DNA from: Notospermus geniculatus
Lineage: Eukaryota; Nemertea; Pilidiophora; Heteronemertea; Lineidae
Reading direction: 5' to 3'
Length of the DNA stretch: 64,000 nucleotides
NCBI GenBank assembly: GCA_002633025.1
Contig: NMRB01000866.1
Span: forward strand, 174,810-238,809
This document shows, piece by piece, positions 12,401 to 24,400 of the stretch. The position numbers were made by a program, and so were the translations under genes. Each line of letters begins with the position of its first letter. Position 1 is the first letter of the stretch. The notes beneath the pieces were generated by a model that was not told where the DNA came from, did not search any database, and was given only the letters and a program-made list of their open reading frames with translations.

Positions 12401-15400
12401 TACGTAAACTTGAAAGAGAGGATCAGTGTGTTGTGCAGTTGAGTAAAATCATTTCAGACACCAAATAATACAGTAGAAAACGCTCAAGTCGGAGACGCAC
12501 AACTCAGAAAATCGCTCATCTCGGACAGCTTCGAGAAGTCCCGATTTTTTATAACGTTATTCCAATAAAATATACGTAATCGCATAAGATGGACACAACA
12601 AGTCGGATTTTTGGCTATCTCGGATGAAATAGCCAGGTCCCTTCTGATACATTTCCAAGAAAAATCTATCGTGTAAGTCGGATCGTGCCTCACTCCTCTT
12701 CAGTTTGTTCACGCTCGAGCTTTGAATCCATTTCCATCGCGGCCCTTTTGCCCTTCCTCAAGCCAGAAGTTGGATTTTTGTCCGACTTTTACACAACTCG
12801 GATTTTATCCGACTTACACAAGACAGATTTCTTCTAATTTAGATGAAATTGTCTGGTTCACTTGAATCCGACTCATGCGTTTTCTACTGTACTTCATTCA
12901 TAAATTGGCCCGAATTATCAGCCAAAATAATTGGGTGTTTTTCAGATCACAGTGATGTATACAGCAAACTGGCGTATTTACCAATCATATTTCTTCTCTA
13001 AGTCCTCGGGAACATTACAATGCATCACACACAAAGCCCCATCGATCAAACATGAACAAACAACCTACGAAATATTGCATGCAAAAATGTATAAATATCT
13101 GGATCCCAGATAATCATCCTACCAATCTCGACGTTTAAAATAACCAACTTGCTCCATGAACTAGGCCCCACACCATTGAAGGCTTTTATCCGGAACACGT
13201 AGGTCAAACACGACTTTAAACCATGCAAATTATATTCATGTGTATCTGGATGTAATAGTTTCTTTCGGAACCAGTTTCTCCCCGCTGGGTATGGAGAATA
13301 TTCCAAACGATACCCCAAAAGTTTTCCATTCCAAGTCTCGCATGAAGGAGGCTTAAGAGGACAATAGTATAAGAATAAACTCAAATGATCATGAAGACAT
13401 ACACAGAAGTTTACAAATTACTGTACAAGTGATAATGGACCATAAGCATAAAACTGAAAGGTAGTGCTTTATATACAGTACGTTGCACAACTGACCTACC
13501 TTTATCCGGGTACCTTCTGCATTCGTCACGGGGAAGGTACGCTTCAGTTCATTGTGTATGGTATGGGTGCGTCACGCGTCTCTTCTGCGTGACGTCCGCG
13601 CACCACGGGCGAATGAACGTCTTCACTGCATGCCTTCCATGGCAGCGCGCGACGTCCGCGGAAGATACAAAGACGGTACATGCATGCCACTGCATGTGGT
13701 ACGTGGANAATATAGGCCTGTTTCATCCAGCTCTCCACAAGTCAGAGCAGTAGCAGACGACATTCTCATCAAACCTCAAACCTCCGTCAGACATCAAAAG
13801 GATGCCGTGTGCCACTTGTGTTTATGACCCGTCAATCATTCTATTCCACGAACTGTCGACTGCGTTGGCCGAGTGCCAACGTTGGCACTGACGACCGTCT
13901 GACTCATGGAACTTGTTGAATGTTTGATAAGACACCTGTAGGTCAATATACAATGAATCACTACCAAGTTGAGGTGAGATGGAGCTCAGCCTGGGAAGTA
14001 TGCTGAATGAGAGATGCGCAAAGGACTGCGTAGTTCACCGCTCTGAAGCAAGCATGGTCGGGCGTAATTCAGCAGATTCAGTGCAATGATTTTGGGTTGC
14101 GCTCAGCAAAAGGAAGCAGGCGCACAGAAGTGCTTCTGCTCTGATTAAAAGGCGCAGAAATGACGTTTTTGATAATTAAATTAAGCATAATTTTTGTGCT
14201 TGGGGAAGGCAGACATGGCGTGAAATCGACATCTATGGCGTATATACGCTAAAAAATAGCGCGAGTGAGAACTCTGCAGGTGGACACCTCTCTACTATAG
14301 ACAACAAAGCTCAGTCCCCAAGAGGGAAGTGCTATTCATTTTAACCCCTCTTATCAGGACACCTCTCAATTAAGGACAGCATCTGTCAGTCCCAAAAGTG
14401 TCCTAAAATAGAAAGGTTCCACTGCATACACATGCACTGCAGGATCTGATGTAGAAGCACTACCGGGTACTGTGTATTTTATTCAGACAGTCCATTATCT
14501 TAACGAAATGTGTAAAATATGCAAAGGACAGGACAAGTAATTCAATGAACTACGACGACTTTCTGTAACAGAACCTCACACTCATACAGTACCTAGTACA
14601 TTCCATTCTGAATCTCAGATCTCAAAATCGTTTAAGAACTAAAATAACCTTTGTGACAACAAAATATCTATGCGAACCAGTGAAAGAATAAAAAGAACAC
14701 TTCAGAGTTCATCTAGAAACAAACTGAACACACAGTAAAACAGAACTGTAGAGATACTACAGTATACCAGACACACGAGCACACAGTGTTCAATTCTACA
14801 AGTGACACATAAACTGCACTTATATGCTGGAAAGGAATCAGAAGCTATAGACGATTCTCGAATTCACAGATCTGTGCACTTCCGCCGAAATCTCAACCAG
14901 AACCTCTATCTGAAACCGGCTGATGTGACGCCATCCATGATTCAGCAATGGTCGAGTCTGACGCAACGTCTTCACCTCACTGTCGTGGGGTTGTCTGCAT
15001 TACGTCATTCAGTTCCAGACCGAGGTTGTGGTTGAGATTTCGGCGGAAGTGCGCAGAACTTTGTCGTTTACGTCAATTTGAGAACAGTCTATTGACCTTG
15101 TTTATTCCCACTGAAGAGGATCAGAGAACTTGACCTCAAGACAAGCACCACTGGTACTTGTCCGGTAAAAGGGCGTACAGATTTCACAATGATATACCAC
15201 AATTCCAAATTACTACGGCACATATTTGAGCAGCTCCTCAGCCAGAATTTTATCAAAGTCAAGTGAGAAATTTAACTGTGACGAATACACCAATTTCACA
15301 TCTCGCATGATGGCAGCACCTCTGGTAGAATTTCTGGCAGCCACTTATGTTTTCAACCTCACTATCAGGAGTAAGGCAAATATTTCCCAGATCGAGGTTG

Positions 15401-18400
15401 AAAAACACGTGTTGGTTCCCGATACCACCGCCATGGATCCATCCGCTGGTGGCAGCATTGGGAACCAATGTGCGCAATTAAACCTTGATCCAGGAAATTT
15501 TTGCCCGTACTCCTGAGTGATAGTGAGGTTGAAAACGGAAGTGGCAGCCAGAAATTCTACCAGGGGCGCTGCGATTGTGCGAGATGTGAAATCGGTGTAT
15601 TGACCTGTCATGTTGCAAGGTTTAATGAGACTTCGTCACTGCGCTCTGAATCTGATTAACTTCAGGCAAGCCATGGTAAAAATAAAATACATGTTATATC
15701 AAAAATATCAACTTCCTCGCTATTTATTTTTGGTAGTATTCAAATACGCATGTTTTAAGGTATAGCATGTCAATGTTAGTGCAGATACACGAACAATTCT
15801 CAATAAATCAAGGCAAGGAAACTCACCTTCCAAGAGACCTCCACAGATGTTGTTGTGATTGGAACGACTTTTAAGTCAGTTGGAGGGGCATCAGGTTCTG
15901 AAAATATCAAACGATAATTTTAGTATGGGGCACCGAAATGCAGATTGGAATATTAGGCATTATGGCTCAATAGAAGTCTTACTGTCTTGTAGTGTCTCCC
16001 TTTCGTCTGACTTTGCACTGAAGGGTCCACGTCCAATATCATTGCTGGCCGCCACACGGAATGTATATCTTGTGAATGGTTTCAGACTGAAAGACATGTC
16101 AAGAAGAAACATAGTAAACACCCATAAAATTTCAAGATTAATGTCTATCTCTCTACTGTACAATACCAGTCTGGAATCCAGGAGTTGGCAAACGGGGGGG
16201 GGGGGCGTGGAATGGGCAAACCCCATTCCCTGAGCGCCAAAATTCTGTGGGTAAAACTGCCAGAAACGCAATTTCCTGGCACCTGGGCAGGGCAAATTGA
16301 ACTTTCTTTTTACTGAAAATCAGGCGTCTGATTAAATGCCTTCCAAAATTTTTGCTGCTCGGCAGCTGAAGGTGCACCAGGCACACACACCCTTGCCGGC
16401 GCACGCCCCCCCTTGGATGCGCCACTGCATAATCAACAACATTTTCATTATCATCATTATTTCCCACTTACCCAGTTACATCATAGGAGTTGAAATCACC
16501 CCCGCCGTTGATAAGGATTGTCTTTGGATACAACATCCAAGTCTGGCCAGAATCCGTGCTGTACTGTAACGTGTAGTTCCTGATGGGGCTGTAGCCATCG
16601 AAACCAGCCTGCCAGCGAAGAGTGATCATTCTTGAGGCAGCCCCCGCAACACCAATATACGGTTTGTGAGGCGCTTCAGGGATCACTAGAACAGAAGAAT
16701 ACAAGAATTAATAATGACGAGCAGGATACCAGCAGGCATTTTTTCGGCTTGTGACATCAGAGTACCGGTACTATAGCTGTACTTCCACCTGTTCTAAAAC
16801 CCTGTGTTTTTTCGAGACCCATGTCTTCGCCATACGTCGAAAAACCCAGGGAGCACTTCCACCTATAAAGACAAAGGTTTGGTTTACAGACCCGGCCACA
16901 GGTGCCGCTATAGGCAGGCGCTCTCCTCTGTTAATTCCTGTTGAGAAATCTACCACGCCATCTGTCGCCGGATCTCAAAACTAGTGATTGCTGTGTCTAT
17001 TCCGCTTCCACCTATCAGAAAAACCCGTGTTTAAATTAGTCCCATGGAGCTCAATGGGGCTAATACAGGTGGCAGGCCTTGCCATTTGACGGGCGCGATT
17101 TTGCATGCACCTCGCAAACAATTGAATTTCTATTGTTTACGAGGTGCATGCAAAATCGCGCCCATCAAACGGCAAGGCCTGATGTAGACATGGGTTTTCC
17201 AGACACGGGTCTAAACAAGGTAATTCAAAGGTGGAAGTGCAAAAAACACAGGGATTTAGAAGGTGGAAGTACAGCTTAAGCCTAAATCCCCCTGTGCCCA
17301 TTTAGAAGCTACCAAGCTGTGCAATTACCTGTAGAATCATTTCAGTAGACACCCACAGAAGTAGGACCACTCAGATGCCACACTGCTGATAATCAAATCA
17401 GCTGCACTGAATGAGCTATCGACTGAGCAAAAGACATTTTTTCCACTTACATCTGTTCAGTATAGTCTTAACTGTGACACTGGCAGCTCGACCCCATCCT
17501 TCATTCGTCCGAGCCTTCAAAGTGAAATAATACAGTTTCTGTTCTTTTAGCCCCGCAACTGCATATTCCCGTCTAGAGGCATCTAGGGTGCTGTCCGTTG
17601 TTGCTGACGTAGGCACTGACCCCTCTTCGTAATATGCAACGCTGTATCCCCTGATGACACCGTTGGGTTCTAGTGGAGGGCTCCAGACAACTTTGACGGT
17701 GGAGTAGGTCACATCTGGGAAGAAGATACTTGAGGGTGGTCCGGGCACTGAAACATAGAAGCACCGTGACTATGAAAATACCCATTGCATTTACCAGAGG
17801 TACAAAGGAGACACACCACTTCTACGGTGTTTTGCAGTTAAAAAGTCTGCACTATAGACGATTCTCAAATTCGCAGATCTGCGCACTTCCGCCGAAATCT
17901 CAACCAGAACCTCGATCTGAAACCGGCTGACGTGATACATGTACCATCCATGATTCAGCAATGGTCGAGTCTGACGCAACGTCTTCGATGTTACTATCGT
18001 GGGGTTGTCTGCGTTACGTCATTCAGTTTCAGACGGAGGTTGTGGTTGAGATTTCGACGCAGATCGTTGTCGTTTACGTCAATTTGAGAATGGTCTATTG
18101 CAAAAGCATCCCTTGGTAAATTCAGCCCCAAGATCTAGTTCAAGAATTTCTTTCTAAGTTGAGGTTCTTATACAATGTAGAGTGTCATAAATATGTGACC
18201 CTCCATCACAGAACCAGTCGTATTAAAGTCGCTCTGAGGTTGGCAAGTTGGGAACAAATTATTACTGGTAGTACAAGTTTCAGTATTGTCTGTCTATTGT
18301 CAAGTGTGAGTGATTCTATTTCTGTCTTTATCTCCTGGTGTCATCTCAGTACATTTAGGCTCATTTTCTGTGTGACTTAGGACTGGTTTTGTGGTGGAGG

Positions 18401-21400
18401 GTCACATATAAAGGTGACCTCAATAAGTGAACTGATAACTAACCTGCTTCTTCAGTCCGCTCAGCAACAGGCATTGCAGGACTTGGAACTCCATCCCCGA
18501 TTCGGGTACACGCCAACACCTGGATCTCATACATGACATACTTCTTGAGGCCACGCAGAATCCAGCTACTGGCTGTACCACCAGCAACGAAGACCTTCTC
18601 CATGGTCTTCCCGACAGATCTGTACAGCACCTGAGAGACAAAAGAAAACAAGTGCTTTTTGAACCAAAGACAGTATTGCAGCCCGCCATTGTGATATCTC
18701 CCCCAGGTGAGCTTAAAACAACCAACAAACTGCATCCATACAGCAGATACGTTGCAAGAATTTGGCGTACATCAAGCACATATATCGCAAAACAGGTTAA
18801 AAAAGACGGCAAGGGTAATCTTTTATGTGGATACCTTGAGTAAAACACGAGGGGCCGGTTGCACAAAACTCACGATAGTGCTAACTTGGTGTTAGCGCTA
18901 ACTTTATGGTAGATGACGTAAAAATCCCTTGTCTTTTTACGTCATTTTAACATAAAGTTAGCACTTACACCAAGTTAACGCTGACATGAGTTTTGTGCAA
19001 CCCAGCCCTGTAGGATACCTAGTAAAGTTGTCTCCGAATTTCGCAATTTCACTTCTAGGATCTCTACTAGAAAATGCCCGAGGAAGACCCCGGTTGGGGT
19101 CGAAAATTTGCGAAACTCGGAGACGACTTTACTTGTACTATCATTTTGTGTGTCGTTTTTTGTTGGATATCTGTAGGATACCTAGCGAGAGAAATGCCAC
19201 AGTTCTCACCTTAAATCCAATAATCTGTCCATTTTGATGCAGCAGTGGAACTTTACCCCACGTCACTCTGATAGTTGTCGAACCAGTGGCTGTTGCATTA
19301 ACCGATACGGGTCCAGCAGACGGAACTAAAAAACATACAATCAATTACACACAATGTGGATTGAGTGTCAACATAGCAGGCCGAACCATTGTGTGTATCT
19401 GGTAGCTGAAAAGTGATGGGTATCGCCCATCCACAAACACTGACACCCATGATTCATCTCGAGCCAACTCCTATTAGGTCATCACAAAGAATAACTCGTC
19501 CCTCAGGCCTTTACGTTTGACGGGCGCGAAAATGCATGCGCCTCGCAAACAATAGAAATTCTATTGTTTGCGGAGCACATGCGTTTTCGCGTCCGTCAAA
19601 CGGAAAGGCCTGCGTCCCTGGTCATAATGTAGAATTATTTGAAGTTCTTCTATCTTGGTTATATTTACTTAATTAGCCAACTTTTAAAGCCGGAATAAAT
19701 ATGATTTGTAACTAAAGTACGTTTAAATCATCTGGACCCTGATGGAGGACCCTTTGGTTGTCAGGCAGACCTTGGTATTGTTGGTGAAGTCTGGCTATTG
19801 AAATGTGTTTTATTGACAGGACACTTCCAGCCAATCCCATGCACCATGTCTGTGTTCAATTTCGAATCAAGGCCTAATTTCATGTTCTATTTCGAACCAA
19901 GGTTCAGCTGGTTAGAAAACAATGTGCGTTGGACCGTTTAGAGTAAACCCTAAATTCATTGTTGTCCAGTTACTAGGTGTTTGACTGACATACGCCCATC
20001 AGGGTCCAGATGATTTAAACGTACCGGTACTTTAATGAAATAATTCAATGCTTACCAGACTCCCGTGTTCTATCTGAAGCGACTGGACTGTACGGTCCAT
20101 TTCCCATTCTGTTATATGCTCTTATCTTCACTTCATACACTGTCCACTCATGAAGACCAGTCAACAAGTATCCGTTTCCATTGCGATTCTCGAGACTGAC
20201 TTCTGTGTACGAGCTCTTTAGTTCCTTTTCCCTGTAGCTGATTTTGTATCCTTTTGGCTCACCGTTCCAATCTTGCATTGGCAGAGGCTGTTAAGAGAAC
20301 AAGAAATGATCACATGTACTAGACTTGCTCAACTGGAACCAAAGATACCAGAACAAGTATGAGGATAACCAGGGGGGGGGGGAGGGAACACTGAGGGTTC
20401 TGCCCAGGACTGAACGAGTGCCGGTCCAAGCGGGGGGTCTGGGCCCTCCCCCAGAAAAATTTGAAATCTAGACTTGCTGAAACGTGATTTCCTGGCAGGC
20501 ACCTGAGAATCAAAATAATGAGCTCATTTGGCGTCAAAATGACCCCGATCCACTCTATTGCAACTTAGGCAGCCCACCGTTGTCGTTGGTCAGAACTTTG
20601 TCAGGAAGCCCGGCCGGGAAGCACATTTGATGAATGAGAACAGAAAGGAAATTCGGAAGTGTGCATGGGGGGCATCTCTCGTGGCACACTTCGTTAGTGT
20701 TGATGGTCAGGTCGGACAATACTCTTTTTAGGCCGAGTGCCGATCAGCATTTTTGCATGCTGGACGGGTCTGTCCGACGCCTACCAGCAGCGGCAGAACC
20801 CTGTCAGAGGCGGTGGGTGTGATCCTCAGAAAAATCCATCAGCTCAAACTGACTGAAATGATTTGAGCCAGAATGAAAATCATGACTTACCGTCCATCTG
20901 ACCCTAACTGCAGTCTCATTCACAGCACGGACAGTGACATTCCCAGGAGCCATCGATGGTTTATCTTGAATTGTTTGGAAGAGGTTCGTAGGCTCGCTAG
21001 GCCCACTTTTCCCAACGATGTTCACAGCTCTCATTCTCAGACGATAATTAGTATACGGTATCAAATTTTTCACTGTGAGTTCTCGTGCATTCGGCGCCTT
21101 TTCTTGGTAGACTTTCTTCCAGGTCTTATCGGAGCCAACCTGTGCTTCTATTTCCCACAGAATAATGGAAGTCTTCCCAGTTGATCCGGGTAGAAACTGC
21201 AAAACCACTGACCTAGGACCGTAAAAACTGACGGCAAGGTTCCGAGGTGCTCCTGGGAGTTCTGAAATGATGTTGATGTTATGAAAACGTATTGCTTTCA
21301 AATCGTAACTGATAAGTGTTAGCACAGAAAGATTTGTTGAAATTTTTATGTGTAATGCTATGTTCCCACTATCGCGAATCACGCCACGATTGAAATTGTG

Positions 21401-24400
21401 GTCTTAATGGTGGAGTAATCGTGGTGGTCCTGTCAGATCCTGAGGTCAGTCGTGGCAATCGTATTGATCGTAGAAAAGTTTTGGATGGTTCAACAAGAGG
21501 CCCATGGGCCTGGACGCTTAGCTGACATGTTTACGATGTATGGAAGAAACTCTTCAACAGATGCACGATGGGAGTAGGCGAATGGAAGTTGGTCAGTTCA
21601 GGCCTACAAGTCATTAGCTTTAGTTTGATACCAAACATAACTACCTTGGCTCCACTGGTCTTTAAGTAGGTCACTAGGTCATGGAAGTAGGTCAGTTCAA
21701 GTGTACACTTCATCAGCTTTAGTTTGATACCAAACATGACTACCTTGGCTCCACTGGTCTTTAAGTAGGTCACTAGGTCATGGAAGTAGGTCAGTTCAAA
21801 TGTACACTTCATCAGCTTTAGTATGATACCAAACATGACTACCTTGACTCCACTGGTCTTTAAGTAGGTCACTAGGTCATGGAAGTAGGTCAGTTCAAAC
21901 CTACTCTTCATTAGCTTTAGTTTGATACCAAACATGACACCTTGGCGCCACTGGTATTACCTAAATTGTCTATGTGAAACGTAATATTGGTCGGCAGCTA
22001 ACAGGTACAAAATGCTTCCACGGCACCCTTAGGATGGCGAGCTAGTTCTCTTTGCCACCCCCTACTATTTACCCTTGTGGACATTCATAGGCTAGGTCCT
22101 AGGTAAATAGCGGAGCCACTCCATGGAAACAAATTGTATTTGTCAAGGAACCATTATCTGACATCCACAATAGCATATCCCTTATTCCACTATTGAAGTC
22201 GGGTTCTAAACCACAGTCGGGATAATGGCTGCTGCCCCAAGACACATCTTAGTCCGTATTAGTTTTCGGTAATGAGGGGTTAAAATGAATCCAGAGAGTT
22301 CACAAAAAGGCAAGGACATCTAGCCCACTTCCCCTTTAAGTGACCTCACAGACTGTCCCTTAAACCTTGGAGGAATTATACTCACAGTATAATTCCTCCA
22401 AGCTTAAACTCAACAGCTGACGTGGATGATTTGTCACTGATACACCCTGTTGTCCCATTTCAAGAAACACCCTGTTGTATGATATTCAATTCTTATCAAT
22501 GATGTTCTATGTAGGCTACCTACCACCTAAGTCGAAAAAAAGTGATTTGAAAAACCTGAAATCAGCACATTTCCTGCAGTCTTTCCCGTATAAATAGAAG
22601 GAAATGAACTGATCACTGAAAGAGGGTGTCCTCACGCAAGACGGAACAGCCACAGTCACTAGTGACGTCACGGAGTACCTCAGCAGACCAGATTTGGCTG
22701 ATTCTGCCATTGTCTCTGCAGACATGGCGGACTACTTTTCATACACACCAACAATCCTAAACGGCAGGCGTCAATCGTTAATGCGAACTGGGTATGTATG
22801 TTTTGTTGCCCAGAATTGACCCAGTTGCTCCGCAATAAGACTGATGTGAAAATAAACCAAATTGAGTCGATGACAGACTTTGTAACAGACTCTTTATTGA
22901 TATTTATTTCGAACTAGGCTAGGCCTATATCAACAACTGGTCGTGATTCGGTCCAAATGTCAGCGAGTTGAGAATGTTCAATGGAAACCCAGAATTCTCT
23001 CAATAAACTGCCCATACGCGACTCATGTCGCTAAATCAGCACACAAACTTACCTACCGATGTGTATTAGGCCTAGGCCTACGTGAATAAAGCATGGCAAG
23101 TGTCATGAATGTTCATAGTGTAGCACTTGGCTTGATGATGGGGCAGCTGGAATGTCAACAGTGACGTCATCGGGCGGTAAATTTAAACGCAACCATTTCG
23201 TTTTTTGCTTATAACGCCACCTGATGGGCGAAAAAAATAAAAATTTTGATAGGAAATTAAATCTTTGTCGATATGCAATGCATCTGCACCAGTGTGAATG
23301 CACCAACTGGTCACATTTCAGAGATAGCCATTTTTGGTTTTTGCGCCATCACGCGCTTAAAATAGGTCAAATGGCGGAAATTTTTGTGGTGAATTATACA
23401 TCCACCTAAGGTCTACCTCTGGGGTAAATTTGACTTTGATCGCGCCAGTGGTTACAAAACGTGCCATGAAAATCAATTTTGGGACACAGACAGACAGACA
23501 CACATTTGAATGGTTATTTGACAAGCTTGGCTGACTCACGTCAGCTAAGCTAAAAATATTGCTAGGTTCCCGATTGAAATCGAGGTCTTAATCACGGAGT
23601 AATCGTGGTGATCCTATCAGATCTTGAGGTCAGTCGTGGCAATCGTGTTCATCGTGAAAAAGTAATTTGACGGTTCAAACATTTTCTACGGTCAACACGA
23701 TTGCCACGACCTTGGATCCTCCAAGCCACGACTGACCTCCAGATGTGATAAGACCTGATAGAATCACCACGATTAAGACCATGATTTCAATTGTGGCGCG
23801 ATTCGTGCCACCTGAAATTGACCAATCGTGACCATATCGCATCCAAGCACACCAAATCGTACCAGAACGTATCAACTCGCATCACCTCGTATCCAAAAGT
23901 GAAACTTCAGAGAAGTAAACAAATATTCCACGATCAGCTACGAATGGCCAATCATGGTGTTCGTAACGGACCGCACGACAGTGGGAACTTAGCATTAGAA
24001 ATTTCTGGAGAGAACATACCTGGTTTTTCACCAGATTTTATGTCCAAAACCTTTGAGGCGCCATTTCCAACCCTCGTCCTGGCATACAGCTTGATAGTGT
24101 AAACTGTCTGTGCTCTGAGGCCTGTTATAGTGAAGTTAAGGGTGGAAGGCAACAGGTCTCTCTGGGTTTGGCCCACGGTCTGATTCTTCTTGCCGTAGAT
24201 GAGTGTATAGCCTTTAAGTTGTCCATTGATGTTCTTTGGAGGGTTCCATAAAACTTTGATGCTCGTGTCGTATATGTCGTCGAACCTCATGTTTTCAACT
24301 TCATCGGGTACTGAAAATTACATTTGAAAATTGATTGACTGGGAAGGTTACAACATGTTGAAATGGAGAGAATGTAATGTTGTTGTAACTAAGTACCGAT

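Larger units (their letters stand above)
10818..13122. other. intron between the two alternative FN3-10 exons; no further exon seen
   Basis: I searched the minus strand for a 2+3n-nt exon encoding an FN3 N-terminal half (PxxP...VxW) with splice sites and found none. The stretch holds a family-4 repeat, a minisatellite, and otherwise unremarkable AT-rich sequence. Confidence 0.6.
21495..23551. mobile_element. inserted repeat element with CTTAGCTGAC / GTCAGCTAAG ends
   Basis: Begins AAGAGGCCCATGGGCCTGGA then GCTTAGCTGAC, and ends GTCAGCTAAGCT after a run of ACAGACAGACAGACACAC. No transposase or reverse transcriptase recognised. Contains a 99-bp tandem array. Confidence 0.6.
21352..23997. mobile_element. 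TIR element split by a 2-kb insertion
   Basis: TAATGCTATGTTCCCACTAT at 21,352 is mirrored by GTGGGAACTTAGCATTA ending at 23,997. The left-half text (GAGGTCAGTCGTGGCAATCG) recurs at about 23,625, followed by its inverted partner to about 23,820. So a foldback of roughly 0.6 kb appears interrupted at 21,495-23,551 with part of the left arm duplicated. It fills the intron between FN3-4 and FN3-5. Confidence 0.65.
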
